A stretch of DNA of 64,000 nucleotides from Amycolatopsis mongoliensis (GCF_030285665.1 NZ_CP127295.1:3162001-3226000), one strand, 5' to 3'; positions 40,954 through 50,626 are shown, counted from the stretch's first letter. Notes: generated from the letters alone by a model not told the origin. Made by a program: numbers and translations.

Positions 40954-42198
40954 ATGGGGTCGTTCCTCGCCGGCATCGTCGCCGACTTCGCCCAGCACTG
41001 GCCCCTCTACGTCTCGATCCCGGTCGTCGCCGCGCTGATCGGCTACGGCACCAAGCTCGTCGCGATCCGGATGATGTTCCAGCCGGTGGAGTTCATCGGA
41101 GTCAAGCCGTTCCTGGGCTGGCAGGGCATCGTGCCCAAGCGCGCCGCGCGGATGGCGAGCATCGCCTGCGACACGATGACCGAGCAGCTGATCAAGCCGG
41201 CGGAGGTCGTGGCGCGGCTGGACGCGTCCCGCATCGCCCAGGAGATCGAGAAACCGCTGCTCGCGGGCGTCGAGGACATCGTGCGAGAGGTGGCCGGGCA
41301 CTACCAGCCGGGGCTGTGGGAGTCGCTGCCGGTGCGGGTGCAGCGGCTGGTGATCGAGCGCGTCCAGCAGGAGTCGCCGCGGATGGTCGCGGCCGTGCTC
41401 GACCTGATCAAGTCCGATGTGGACAGTGTGTTCGACCTCAAGGGCATGGTCGTCACCAGCCTGGTCAAGGACAAGCGGCTGCTGAACCGCATCTTCCAGG
41501 AAGCGGGGGCGAAGGAGTTCAAGTTCATCGCGCGGTCCGGGCTGGTGTTCGGCGGCGCGATCGGCGTGATCCAGATGGTCGCGTGGGTGCTGTTCAAGTT
41601 CCCGCTGATCATGCCGCTGTTCGGCCTTTTCACCGGCTGGTTCACCGACTGGCTGGCGCTGCGGATGATCTTCTACCCGATCGAGCCGCGCAAGTACTTC
41701 GGGGTGACTTGGCAGGGCTTGTTCCTGAAGCGCCGCGCTGAGGTCGCGGAGGCGTACGGGTCGCTGATCGCCCGGGAGATCATCACCCCGCACAACGTCA
41801 TCGAGGCGATCCTGCACGGGCCGTTGTCCGACCGGGTGCTGGCGCTGATCCAGCGTCAGCTCGACCTCGAGCTGGGCCGCCGGGTCAGCGTCGCGAAGCC
41901 GTTGCTGGTGTTCGCGGTGGGCAGCCGGAAGTACCAGGACATGAAGCTGGCGATCGCGGAGCAGATCATGAACCGGCTGCCGGAGACCATGCGGTACATC
42001 GAGGACTACGCGGCCGACGCGATGGACATCCGGAACGTGCTGGTGTCGAAGATGAAGGAGCTCTCACCCCACGAGTTCGAGCGCCTGCTGCGGCCGGCCT
42101 TCGAGCAGGACGAGTGGATCCTGATCGCGACCGGTGCGGTGCTGGGCTTCGCGGTCGGTGAGGGTCAGGTTCTGCTGCTGGAGCACCTGGCGGCCTAG
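40954..42198 (+). CDS. DUF445 membrane protein
   Basis: 414 residues. Hydrophobic ends (helix about residues 15-33, hairpin about 190-225, final helix about 388-406) flank helical amphipathic domains. Two copies of the DUF445 motif occur: GYGTKLVAIRMMFQPVEFIG and FTDWLALRMIFYPIEPRKYF. The family is widespread but of unknown function, often envelope-associated. ATG 40954. The stop overlaps the tail of the convergent HxlR gene. Confidence 0.88.
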   Translation: MGSFLAGIVADFAQHWPLYVSIPVVAALIGYGTKLVAIRMMFQPVEFIGVKPFLGWQGIVPKRAARMASIACDTMTEQLIKPAEVVARLDASRIAQEIEKPLLAGVEDIVREVAGHYQPGLWESLPVRVQRLVIERVQQESPRMVAAVLDLIKSDVDSVFDLKGMVVTSLVKDKRLLNRIFQEAGAKEFKFIARSGLVFGGAIGVIQMVAWVLFKFPLIMPLFGLFTGWFTDWLALRMIFYPIEPRKYFGVTWQGLFLKRRAEVAEAYGSLIAREIITPHNVIEAILHGPLSDRVLALIQRQLDLELGRRVSVAKPLLVFAVGSRKYQDMKLAIAEQIMNRLPETMRYIEDYAADAMDIRNVLVSKMKELSPHEFERLLRPAFEQDEWILIATGAVLGFAVGEGQVLLLEHLAA

Positions 42199-42587
42199 GC
42201 GTTGGCCACGTCGTAGGCCCGCCGCGCTTCGCCCACCTTCGCGCGGTGCTTCGCCGCCCACGCCGAGAGCGCGTGAAGCGGTTCGTCCAGCTCCGCCCCG
42301 TGCGGCGTCATCGTGTACTCGACCCGCGGCGGGACCTCCGGGTAGACCTTCCGCGTCACCAGGCCGTTGCGCTCCAGCCCGCGCAACGTCAGCGACAACA
42401 TCCGCCTCGACACGCCCGCCAGAGCGCGCTCCAGTTCGCTGAACCGCCGCGGTCCGTCGCCGAGCTGGACCAGGACCCGGATCGCCCACTTGTCGCCCAC
42501 CAGGTCCAGGACCTCGCGCAGGGAGCACATCTCGGCCGGAAGAGTTTCGCCGTCGTCCATCGCTGTGACCTCGTTCGTAACAGGCAT
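42195..42587 (-). CDS. HxlR-type winged-helix regulator
   Basis: 130 residues. Core: CSLREVLDLVGDKWAIRVLV, FSELERALAGVSRRMLSLTLR and the wing KVYPEVPPRVEYTMTPHGAEL, the standard HxlR pattern with the conserved N-terminal cysteine (Cys21) often used for redox or thiol sensing. ATG 42587 is chosen; ATG 42560 is in frame. It is divergent from an MDR oxidoreductase gene, its likely target, with 87 bases between them. Confidence 0.88.
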   Translation of the reverse strand: MPVTNEVTAMDDGETLPAEMCSLREVLDLVGDKWAIRVLVQLGDGPRRFSELERALAGVSRRMLSLTLRGLERNGLVTRKVYPEVPPRVEYTMTPHGAELDEPLHALSAWAAKHRAKVGEARRAYDVANA

Positions 42588-42674
42588 GTGCCGCCGTACC
42601 AGGAAAGTGCCGTCTTCCAGCGGAAACGCAACCGGTCCACGATCGATTCCGGCAACCACGGAAAGGAACCAGGA

Positions 42675-43661
42675 ATGACGAAGGCAGTGCGGTTCGCGAC
42701 CGAAGGCGGACCGGAAGTGCTGGAGCTCGTGGACGTCGACCTCGGCGAGCCGGGCCCGGGCGAGCTGCGGCTGCGGGTCGAGGCGATCGGGCTCAACCGG
42801 GCGGAGGCGATGTTCCGCGCCGGCACCTACTTCGAGCGCCCCGACGAGTTCCCGGCCAAGCTGGGCTACTCCGCCTCCGGGATCGTCGAGGCCCTCGGTG
42901 AGGGGGTCACGAACTTCGAAGCCGGCGACGCCGTCAGCACCGTCGCGGGGTTTTCGATGCGGACGCACGGCGTCTACGGCGAGGCCGCGATCGTGCCGGC
43001 CACCGCGGTGCTCCGCCGCCCCGAAGGGCTCGACGCCGCCGAAACGGTGGCCCTGTGGGGGCCGTTCCTCACCGCGTACGGCGCCATCGTCGACGAAGGC
43101 CGCGTGCGTCCCGGTGACTTCGTGCTGATCACGGCGGCGTCGAGCAGCGTCGGGCTCGCGACGATCGACGTCGTCAACCACATCGGCGCGATCCCCATCG
43201 CCGCGACGCGGACAGCGGCGAAGAAGCAGCGGCTCCTGGACGCCGGCGCCGCGCACGTGATCGTCACGGACGACGAAGACATCGCCTTCCGGACGAAGGA
43301 AATCACCGGCGGCCGCGGCGCGGAGTTCGTCTTCGACGCCGTCGCCGGGGAGGGTGTGCGCAAGCTCGCGGAAGCCACGGCGAAGGGCGGAACGCTGGTC
43401 GTGTACGGCGCGCTCGACACCAAGGAGACCCCGTTCCCGCTGTGGTTCGTGCCGACCATGCGGCTGTTCAACGCCTTCGACCTGACCCTGGACCCCGGCC
43501 GGCTGGCCCGCGCGGAGCACTTCATCCGCGCCGGCGTGCGCGCCGGGACGTTCCGGCCGCGCGTGGACCGGACGTTCGACCTCACCGCGATCGCCGAGTC
43601 GCACCGCTACCTCGAAGCGAACGCGCAGTTCGGCAAGGTGGTGGTCACCGTGGGCGGCTGA
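42675..43661 (+). CDS. MDR-family NADPH:quinone reductase-like oxidoreductase
   Basis: 328 residues. It lacks the structural and catalytic zinc cysteines of alcohol dehydrogenases, and has the Rossmann motif LITAASSSVGLATIDVV (AxxSxVG variant of zeta-crystallin-like reductases) and the N-terminal GroES-like fold (GLNRAEAMFRAGTYF). It should reduce quinones or enones with NADPH. ATG 42675 has GGAACCAGGA upstream. It is probably controlled by the divergent HxlR regulator. Confidence 0.88.
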   Translation: MTKAVRFATEGGPEVLELVDVDLGEPGPGELRLRVEAIGLNRAEAMFRAGTYFERPDEFPAKLGYSASGIVEALGEGVTNFEAGDAVSTVAGFSMRTHGVYGEAAIVPATAVLRRPEGLDAAETVALWGPFLTAYGAIVDEGRVRPGDFVLITAASSSVGLATIDVVNHIGAIPIAATRTAAKKQRLLDAGAAHVIVTDDEDIAFRTKEITGGRGAEFVFDAVAGEGVRKLAEATAKGGTLVVYGALDTKETPFPLWFVPTMRLFNAFDLTLDPGRLARAEHFIRAGVRAGTFRPRVDRTFDLTAIAESHRYLEANAQFGKVVVTVGG

Positions 43662-43767
43662 CCGGGCGAGCAAGTCCACCCGAACAGCCGTACACCTGTA
43701 CGTATCCCCGGGCTCACCTCGCGCCTCTAATCTGCGTCGGCACCGACGACGACGGGCGGGGGAGCCC

Positions 43768-46725
43768 ATGCCTCAGACAGCTGAACCGTGGCAGCAGGAG
43801 ATCCGCCTGGCGATGACGATGGTGGGCGGCGCCAGCCTCGCCATCTGGATGGGCGGCGTCGCCACCGAGACGTCGCAGCTGCTGCGCGAGTCGCGGGGCG
43901 ACGCCGAGCCCGGGCTCTACCGGAAGCTGCTCGACCTCCTGCGCGCGTCGGTGTCGATCGACGTGCTCACCGGGACCAGCGCCGGCGGCATCAACGCCGC
44001 CTGCCTGGGACTGGCCGAGGCCTTCGGTTCGACGCCGCAGGTGCTGCGGGACACCTGGATCGAGATCGGGTCGCTGGAGAACCTCGTCCGCGACCCGGCC
44101 GAGGCGCAGCCGCGGTCGATCCTCGACGGCGATCGCGTGCTGCTCGGCGACCTCGAGCGGGCGCTGCACCGGATCACCGACCCCGGTGCCGCGCCCAGCG
44201 AGCCGCCGGACGTCACCGTGCTGCTCACCGGCACCATGATCGACGGCGAGACCAGCAGGTTCGACGACGCGCTCGGGAACCTCGTGCGGGACACCGAACA
44301 CCGCATGCTCTTCCGCTTCGAAGGTCCACTGTGGATGCAAGGGGTGCAGGGCCCGCTGGCGCTCGCCGCGCGCTCCACCGCGTCGTTCCCGGGCGCCTTC
44401 GAGCTGTCGCGGATGCCGATCGGTGCCGAGTGCGCCGACGAGCTGCACCCCGACATGACCGCCTACACCGACCTGACCCGGTCGCACTGGCTGACCGACG
44501 GTGGCGTGCTGCTCAACAAGCCACTGCGGCCGGCGCTGCGGGAGATCTTCGAACGGCCGTCGCACGCGGACGTCCGGCGGCTGCTGCTCTACGTCGTGCC
44601 GACCGGCGAGCGGGAGGTGACCGAGGTCGCCTGCGACCCGGCGGACCCGCCGCTGCTGTCGAACGCGATGAGCCGGGTCGCCTCGACGGTGATGAGCCAG
44701 TCGATCAGCGCCGAGCTCGAGGACCTCACCCGGCACAACGACGCCGTCGTGCGGACCCGTGACACCCGCGTTTCGCTGGCCGCGCTCGGCCTGCGCGGCG
44801 GCCCGGACTGCCTGATCGACCGGCGGCTGGCCACCGCCTACCTGGACCGGCGGACCGCGGAGGACGCCGCCGAGCTGGTCCAGGCGGCCACCCGGCGCTA
44901 CGCACTGTCCGATGTGGACACCGAGGACCGCGAGTGGGCCTCCGGCATGTCGCAGCAGCTGCGCGCGGTCGCCGTGGCCGGGCTGAGCAGCGGCATCCCG
45001 CCCGAGCCGCCGTCGGCCACCGTGACGGTGCCGGACCTCGTCGCCTACCGCACGAGCGCGCTCGACGACGCCGTCGCGACCGGGCTGCAGCTGATCAACG
45101 GCGGGTTCCGGCTCGGCCCCGACGCCACGCAGGCGAAGGAGCTGAACGAAGCGCGCGCGGGGCTGCACGCGGCGCGGCAGAAGTCGGCCCGGGGCGTGCG
45201 GCTGGCGCAGTGGATCGCCGCGCACGACGGGCCCGGTGCGAGCAGCACGCTCGAGGTCTGGATCCGTGCGCTGGCCGAGGAGTGGGCCGGGCTCGGCCGC
45301 TCGGACGTGCTCGCGCAGGCCTGGCCGATGGTCCTGACGGCGCTGCGCGCGGCGGCGCCGACGTTGCGGGCGCTGACCGAAGCGGCGGAAGACGACACGG
45401 TGCAGACACTGCTCGACTGGCTGGCCCTGCCCGACGGCGGCGACGAAGTCGTCCAGGCCCGGCTGCTCGGCCTGCACGTCGCGACGCGGGGGCTGCTCGC
45501 GCAGGCGCCGTCGGTCGACCAGCGGGTGGAGCTCGTGCAGGTCAGCGCCGATTCGCGGACGCTGCTGGACCTGAAGCGCCGCCGGTCTTGGGACAAGCTG
45601 ACCGGGATGCAGGCGGACTACTTCGGCGCGTTCTACAAGTCGTCGTGGCGTGCCAGCGACTGGATGTGGGGCCGGGTCGACGGCGCCGGCTGGCTGGTGC
45701 AGTGCCTGCTCGACCCGCGGCGGCTGGAGACCCTGCGCGACCTGGTCGGGGCGGAGACCTTCCGCGACGAGCTGGTCGCCGCCTTGAAGCCGATCTGGCG
45801 CGCTCCCGGCCGCGACGACAACGCCGAGCCCGCCGAGGTGGCGGAGCTGACCGGCCAGCTCGACGAGGAACTGGCGTTCCTCGGGCTGGATGCGGAGCTC
45901 GACCCGGTGGACTTCGCCGCCGGCCGGCCGGTCAGCATGCCGGTGACGGCGATGGTGCTGGCCCGCACGCGCCAGGCGGAGATCGCCGCGGAGGAGCTGC
46001 CGGTCGTCGCGACGCAGGCGGCCGCCGACGTCAAGGTGAGCGGGTGCAGCGGGAAGGCGTCGGCGGGGTTCCGGGCGCGGGCCGCGCAGCCGATCACCGA
46101 CGCGGCCGCCGCCCAGCGCGTGTTCCAGGCGTGCCAGGTGTCGGCGGAGAAGCTCGCGGGCGAGCAGGGCACGGCTCAGCTGACGCGCACGCTGGTCAAG
46201 CTCGGCGCCGCGACGGTCAACGCGGGGACGGTGGCGTTCCACCTGCCCGGCGGCTGGCCGAAGACCGTCGCGGGCATCCTGCGGACGGTGGCCCGGAGCA
46301 CGACGAAGGTCACGCAGAGCGCGTCCAGGCTGGGGACGCCGGGTTCGCTGGCGGCGGGCGTGCTGGCGCTGCTGGCCGGCCTGGTGATCGGCGACAGCGG
46401 CGGCGCGATCCTGCAGTGGGTCGGCCTCCCGGTGCTGGCGGGCGCGGTCGTCTACCTGGCGACGGCGGTGCTGACGATGGGCCGCACCCCGCGGCGGCTG
46501 TTCGCGGTGCTGGGCGTCCTGGTCGTGGCGGCGCTGCTGCTCGCGGCGTTCCTGCCCCCGATCGCGCAGCCGTTCTTCGGCTGGCTGGGGAGCGTGGTGG
46601 CCGGCTGGCGCCGGGGTGAGGGCGCGGTGTGGTGGCTCGCCGTGTCCGGGCTGCTGGTCCTGCCCGCCGTGGTGATGCCGGTGAGCGGGGCCTGGCGCCG
46701 GCTCCGGAGCCGCCGCCGGGCCTGA
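43768..46725 (+). CDS. Large patatin-like phospholipase with C-terminal membrane region
   Basis: 985 residues. The patatin core has the nucleophile Ser71 in LTGTSAGGIN and the catalytic aspartate Asp244 in TDGG. The long middle carries a DUF3376-type extension. At about residues 840-975 there are three to four hydrophobic helices (GVLALLAGLVIGDSGGAILQ; LFAVLGVLVVAALLLAAF; and a last pair), so the protein appears anchored in the membrane by its C-terminus. Lipid acyl hydrolase activity is inferred. It is much longer than standard patatins. Alone between its neighbours. Confidence 0.87.
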   Translation: MPQTAEPWQQEIRLAMTMVGGASLAIWMGGVATETSQLLRESRGDAEPGLYRKLLDLLRASVSIDVLTGTSAGGINAACLGLAEAFGSTPQVLRDTWIEIGSLENLVRDPAEAQPRSILDGDRVLLGDLERALHRITDPGAAPSEPPDVTVLLTGTMIDGETSRFDDALGNLVRDTEHRMLFRFEGPLWMQGVQGPLALAARSTASFPGAFELSRMPIGAECADELHPDMTAYTDLTRSHWLTDGGVLLNKPLRPALREIFERPSHADVRRLLLYVVPTGEREVTEVACDPADPPLLSNAMSRVASTVMSQSISAELEDLTRHNDAVVRTRDTRVSLAALGLRGGPDCLIDRRLATAYLDRRTAEDAAELVQAATRRYALSDVDTEDREWASGMSQQLRAVAVAGLSSGIPPEPPSATVTVPDLVAYRTSALDDAVATGLQLINGGFRLGPDATQAKELNEARAGLHAARQKSARGVRLAQWIAAHDGPGASSTLEVWIRALAEEWAGLGRSDVLAQAWPMVLTALRAAAPTLRALTEAAEDDTVQTLLDWLALPDGGDEVVQARLLGLHVATRGLLAQAPSVDQRVELVQVSADSRTLLDLKRRRSWDKLTGMQADYFGAFYKSSWRASDWMWGRVDGAGWLVQCLLDPRRLETLRDLVGAETFRDELVAALKPIWRAPGRDDNAEPAEVAELTGQLDEELAFLGLDAELDPVDFAAGRPVSMPVTAMVLARTRQAEIAAEELPVVATQAAADVKVSGCSGKASAGFRARAAQPITDAAAAQRVFQACQVSAEKLAGEQGTAQLTRTLVKLGAATVNAGTVAFHLPGGWPKTVAGILRTVARSTTKVTQSASRLGTPGSLAAGVLALLAGLVIGDSGGAILQWVGLPVLAGAVVYLATAVLTMGRTPRRLFAVLGVLVVAALLLAAFLPPIAQPFFGWLGSVVAGWRRGEGAVWWLAVSGLLVLPAVVMPVSGAWRRLRSRRRA

Positions 46726-47023
46726 CCGGACGATCGGCCGTCTCGGGGCCGTCCGCGGGCGAGGTGTCCGGAAGAGGGCGCCGCTCGTGCGGACCCGTGC
46801 GGAATACGGCCCGTCGCCTTGCGATCAAGGGCCCGAAGGTTCATGGTGCGGGTAGGTCGTGAGCCACGGGCGCGCGACCCAGGCGCGCGTATGCCCCGGA
46901 ACCGTCCACTTCAAACATGTTTGTGGGACTGCTCACCGGGTACTCCGCGTCGCCGCAGGTCATTGCGGGGGTCGTGAGCCACGTCGCTGGCGAGCCGAAA
47001 ATTCTCTGTTACGTTTCCTGAGT
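46726..47023. promoter_or_regulatory. ectABCD upstream region with repeats and a palindrome
   Basis: No convincing gene. GGTCGTGAGCCACG occurs twice as a direct repeat, at 46855-46868 and 46970-46983. Between them is CAAACATGTTTG (46912-46923), a perfect 12-base palindrome. TACGTT at 47010-47015 is a plausible -10 box about 9 bases before the ectA ATG, so the transcript may be nearly leaderless. These elements are candidates for osmotic control. Confidence 0.5.
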
Positions 47024-47533
47024 ATGTCCGTAACGCACTTGATCGAATCCCCGACCAAGGCGGACGGCGCGGAGCTGTGGCGAATCGCGCGTGATTCCGC
47101 CAAGCTCGATCTCAACTCGCCGTACGCATACATGTTGTGGTGCCGCGATTTCGCCGAGTCCTCGGTCGTCGCGCGCGAAGACGGCAAGGCGGTCGGATTC
47201 GTCATCGCCTACCGCAGGCCCGGTGAGCCGGAGGCCGCGCTCGTCTGGCAGGTCGCCGTCGACGCCTCGCAGCGCGGGAAGGGCCTGGCCGGAGCGCTGC
47301 TCGACGCGCTGTACACCCGCCTGGTCGATGCAGGGGTGCGTTACCTCGAGACCACCATCACCCCGGACAACGACGCGTCCATCCGGCTCTTCACGTCGTT
47401 CGCGAAGCGCTGGAACGCCGCGATGGAAACCAGTGTGCTGTTCGGTGGAGAGGAATTCCCCGAAGCCGGGCACCTCCCCGAAGAGCTTTACCGCATCGGT
47501 CCGCTCACAGCACGCAAAGATCCGGGCGAGTAG
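47024..47533 (+). CDS. ectA: L-2,4-diaminobutyrate acetyltransferase EctA
   Basis: 169 residues, GNAT fold, normal EctA length. Motifs are LDLNSPYAYMLWCRDFAESS, the acetyl-CoA loop VAVDASQRGKGLAGALL, and TTITPDNDASIRLFTSFAKR. It acetylates diaminobutyrate on the gamma-amino group, the second step of ectoine synthesis. The ATG at 47024 is chosen; a longer in-frame reading from 46859 covers the promoter and is rejected. First gene of ectABCD; ectB starts 15 bases after its stop. Confidence 0.95.
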   Translation: MSVTHLIESPTKADGAELWRIARDSAKLDLNSPYAYMLWCRDFAESSVVAREDGKAVGFVIAYRRPGEPEAALVWQVAVDASQRGKGLAGALLDALYTRLVDAGVRYLETTITPDNDASIRLFTSFAKRWNAAMETSVLFGGEEFPEAGHLPEELYRIGPLTARKDPGE

Positions 47534-47548
47534 GAGAAAAGAAACGTC

Positions 47549-48802
47549 ATGAGCATCTTCGAAGAGCTCGAATCAGAGGTCCGCAGCTACAGCCGCGGCT
47601 GGCCGGTCGTGTTCGACCGCGCCCAGGGCAGCCATCTCTACGACGAGAACGGCAAGTCCTATCTGGACTTCTTCGCCGGGGCCGGCGCGCTGAACTACGG
47701 GCACAACAACCCGCGGCTGAAGCAGGCCCTGATCGACTACATCCAGCGTGACGGCGTCACCCACGCGCTGGACATGTTCACCGTGGCCAAGCGCGACTTC
47801 CTGCAGACCTTCCGCGACAAGATCCTCGACCCGCGCGGCCTGAACTACAAGGTCGTCTTCCCGGGTCCGGGCGGCGCGAACGCCGTCGAGGCCGCGCTGA
47901 AGCTGGCGCGCAAGGTGACCGGCAAGGAATCGGTCATCAACTTCACCAACGCCTTCCACGGCATGACGCTCGGCGCGCTGTCGGTGACCGGCAACTCGAT
48001 GAAGCGCGGCGGCGCGGGCGTCCCGCTGGTGCACGCCACGCCGATGCCCTACGACGCGTACTTCGACGGCGCGATGCCGGACTTCCTGTACTTCGAGAAG
48101 CTCCTCGAAGACTCCGGCAGCGGGCTCAACGAGCCGGCCGCGGTGATCGTCGAAGGCGTCCAGGGCGAGGGCGGCATCAACGCCGCGCGCCTGGAGTGGC
48201 TGAAGGGTCTCGACGACCTCTGCAAGCGCCACAACATCCTGCTGATCCTCGACGACGTCCAGATGGGCTGCGGCCGCACCGGCCCGTTCTTCAGCTTCGA
48301 GGACGCCGGGATCAAGCCGGACATCGTGTGCCTGTCGAAGTCCATCGGCGGCTACGGCATCCCGATGGCGCTGACGCTGATCAAGCCGGAGCTCGACGTC
48401 TGGGAGCCCGGCGAGCACAACGGCACCTTCCGCGGCATCAGCCCCGCGTTCGTCACCGCGACCGAGGCGATCAACGTCTACTGGAGCGACGACGAGCTCG
48501 AGAAGTCGACCAAGGCGAAGGGCGAGCGCATCGCCGCCGCGTTCTCGGGCATCGTCGAGGCCTACCCGGACGCGAACCTGGTCGCCAAGGGCCGCGGCCT
48601 GGCGCGCGGCCTCGAGTTCGAGAGCGGCGACCTGGCCGGCCGCGTCTGCGCCGAAGCGTTCGCGCGCGGCCTGCTGATGGAGACCTCCGGTCCCGACGGC
48701 GAAGTCATGAAGCTCCTGCCGCCGCTCACCCTGACCGACGACGAGCTGACGCAGGGCCTGTCGATCATCGACGAGTCCATCAAGGCCGTCCTGAAGAAGT
48801 AG
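47549..48802 (+). CDS. ectB: Diaminobutyrate-2-oxoglutarate transaminase EctB
   Basis: 417 residues, class III PLP aminotransferase. PLP-site motifs are [49 protein letters not shown] and the PLP lysine in [10 protein letters not shown]. It makes diaminobutyrate from aspartate semialdehyde, using glutamate as the amino donor. The ATG at 47549 has TAGGAGAAAAG upstream. Second gene of the ectoine operon. Confidence 0.96.
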   Translation: MSIFEELESEVRSYSRGWPVVFDRAQGSHLYDENGKSYLDFFAGAGALNYGHNNPRLKQALIDYIQRDGVTHALDMFTVAKRDFLQTFRDKILDPRGLNYKVVFPGPGGANAVEAALKLARKVTGKESVINFTNAFHGMTLGALSVTGNSMKRGGAGVPLVHATPMPYDAYFDGAMPDFLYFEKLLEDSGSGLNEPAAVIVEGVQGEGGINAARLEWLKGLDDLCKRHNILLILDDVQMGCGRTGPFFSFEDAGIKPDIVCLSKSIGGYGIPMALTLIKPELDVWEPGEHNGTFRGISPAFVTATEAINVYWSDDELEKSTKAKGERIAAAFSGIVEAYPDANLVAKGRGLARGLEFESGDLAGRVCAEAFARGLLMETSGPDGEVMKLLPPLTLTDDELTQGLSIIDESIKAVLKK

Positions 48803-48815
48803 AGGAGTCACCCCC

Positions 48816-49202
48816 GTGCTCGTTCGCACGCTCGACGAGATCACCGACACCGACGCCGACATCAAGACCGAGAACTGGCGCAGCAAGCGGATCATCCTCG
48901 CCAAGGAAGGCGTCGGCTTCTCGGTGCACGAGACCACGCTGTACGCGGGAACGGTCAACGACTTCTGGTACGCCAACCACATCGAGGCGGTGTTCATCAC
49001 CTCCGGCGAGGGCGAGATCGAAGACCTCGCCACCGGTGAGGTGCACCAGCTCAAGCCGGGGACGCTGTACCTGCTCAACGACCACGACAAGCACCAGGTC
49101 CGGCCGAAGACCGAGATCAAGTGCGTGTGCGTGTTCAACCCCCCGGTGACCGGCCGCGAGGTCCACGACGAGAACGGCGTGTACCCGCTGATCACCGAGT
49201 GA
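48816..49202 (+). CDS. ectC: Ectoine synthase EctC
   Basis: 128 residues, a single cupin. Characteristic [20 protein letters not shown] and [19 protein letters not shown], with [20 protein letters not shown] carrying the cupin motif. It cyclises N-gamma-acetyl-diaminobutyrate to ectoine. The start is GTG 48816 with GAGGAG upstream, 13 bases after ectB. The length matches known EctC proteins. Confidence 0.96.
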   Translation: MLVRTLDEITDTDADIKTENWRSKRIILAKEGVGFSVHETTLYAGTVNDFWYANHIEAVFITSGEGEIEDLATGEVHQLKPGTLYLLNDHDKHQVRPKTEIKCVCVFNPPVTGREVHDENGVYPLITE

Positions 49203-49238
49203 CGAGGGAAGCGGGAGAGGAAACAGGAGGCGAAGCCC

Positions 49239-50141
49239 GTGACGCTGATGGACACCCGGGTCGACGACAGTTACCCGACCCGGATCACCGGTACGCCGGC
49301 GCACCTGCCGCGCGTGCACCCCACGGTGTGGGGTACCGAAGCCGACGGCCCGATCGACGCCGCCACGCTGGCGAACCACGAGACCAAGGGTTACACCGTG
49401 GTCGAGGACATGCTGTCGGTCGGGGAGGTGCAGACGTACTGGCAGGAGCTGGTGCGGCTGTCGTCCGACCGGGAGCTCGCCGGGGACGAGCGCGTCATCA
49501 CCGAGGCGAAGACCGGTGAAGTCCGGTCGATCTTCGACGTCCACGAGATCTCGGACCTGATCGCCGAGCTGGTGCGCGACCCGCGCGTGCTGGACCGGGC
49601 CCGGCAGCTGCTCGGCTCCGACGTGTACATCCACCAGAGCCGCGTCAACTACATGCCGGGGTTCAAGGGCACCGGGTTCTACTGGCACTCGGACTTCGAG
49701 ACCTGGCACGCGGAGGACGGCATGCCGTCGCCGCGCGCGGTCAGCTGCTCCATCGCGCTGACGGACAACTACCCGTTCAACGGCGGGCTCATGATCATGC
49801 CCGGCTCGCACCGGACGTTCGTCCAGTGCGCCGGCGAGACGCCGGACCAGAACTACAAGAGCTCGCTCAAGGACCAGCGGGTGGGCGTGCCGAGCGAGGA
49901 CGACATCACCAAGATGGCGGCCGAGCACGGCATCGACCAGTTCACCGGCCAGGCCGGTTCGGCGCTGTGGTTCGACTCGAACATCATGCACGGCTCCGGG
50001 AACAACATCACCCCGTACCCGCGCTCGAACATCTTCCTGGTGTTCAACAGCGTGGAAAACGCCCTGGACCAGCCGTTCGCGGCGAGTTCGCCGCGGCCCG
50101 CGTTCATCGCCGGCCGCGACTCGACGCCGATCTCGCGCTGA
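49239..50141 (+). CDS. ectD: Ectoine 5-hydroxylase EctD
   Basis: 300 residues, Fe(II)/2-oxoglutarate dioxygenase. The hallmark FYWHSDFETWHAEDGMP carries the first iron ligands (His and Asp), and the distal His is in MHGSGNN. It converts ectoine to 5-hydroxyectoine. GTG 49239 follows GGAGG; ATG 49248 is in frame. It completes the operon, which ends in tandem hairpins. Confidence 0.96.
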   Translation: MTLMDTRVDDSYPTRITGTPAHLPRVHPTVWGTEADGPIDAATLANHETKGYTVVEDMLSVGEVQTYWQELVRLSSDRELAGDERVITEAKTGEVRSIFDVHEISDLIAELVRDPRVLDRARQLLGSDVYIHQSRVNYMPGFKGTGFYWHSDFETWHAEDGMPSPRAVSCSIALTDNYPFNGGLMIMPGSHRTFVQCAGETPDQNYKSSLKDQRVGVPSEDDITKMAAEHGIDQFTGQAGSALWFDSNIMHGSGNNITPYPRSNIFLVFNSVENALDQPFAASSPRPAFIAGRDSTPISR

Positions 50142-50147
50142 GTCGTA

Positions 50148-50194
50148 CCGGGGCTTCGCCCCGGGCCGGGGGCTCCGCCACCCGGAGCCCCCGG
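50148..50194 (+). terminator. Tandem hairpin terminator after ectD
   Basis: Hairpin one: CCGGGGC-TTC-GCCCCGG (50148-50164). Hairpin two: CCGGGGGCTCCG (50166-50177) with its complement at 50183-50194 and a 5-base loop. Both are perfect, and the first begins 6 bases after the ectD stop. Confidence 0.8.
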
Positions 50195-50626
50195 AAAGCG
50201 GAGAGCCCGCACGGCCCGCCGGTGACCGACCCGGTGCGCTTTGTTACCGTGTCGCCACCGCGCGGGCGTGTGGTCCGCGCAACAGACGTCTTCGCTGACG
50301 ACCGGCGGGTGCTTCGCTCGGGGTGAGCTCACCCGCCCGGTCACCGGCGGTGACGGACGGGCGGACCGCGCCCCCTGGCGGCCCGGCCGAAGTTTCATCA
50401 CGACCCCGTACCACCGGATCGGGACCGGTGGTACGGGGTCGTGTCACGTCCGTCCCCGTTCGCCGCTGGATGTCGCACCCCGCCGGGCTCCCCGCTGCGG
50501 ATTTCGCAGATGCCTCAAAACTCCTGGTACCGGGCCTGCTCGACAGCCGGTGACCACGGTAGGTTGATTTTTCCGGCGAGGGAGACGCCGGCGAAACCGT
50601 GAACCCCCGGGGAGGTGGGCGCGAGC
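50195..50626. other. Structured intergenic region upstream of the SARP regulator
   Basis: No convincing ORF. GTGACC (50222-50227), 17 bases and TACCGT (50245-50250) form a possible promoter. Downstream lie a compound hairpin at 50333-50364 (CCGCCCG plus GTCACC arms) and an 18-base perfect hairpin, ACGACCCCGTACCACCGG (50400-50417) with its complement at 50425-50442 and a 7-base loop. The latter could end a short transcript of about 185 bases. TAGGTT at 50560-50565 is a possible -10 box for the SARP gene. Confidence 0.45.

Noticed and set aside
50615..50626. GTG start for the SARP regulator at 50615
   Set aside because: The ATG at 50627 has a well-spaced GGGGAGG site and gives the family's usual N-terminus.
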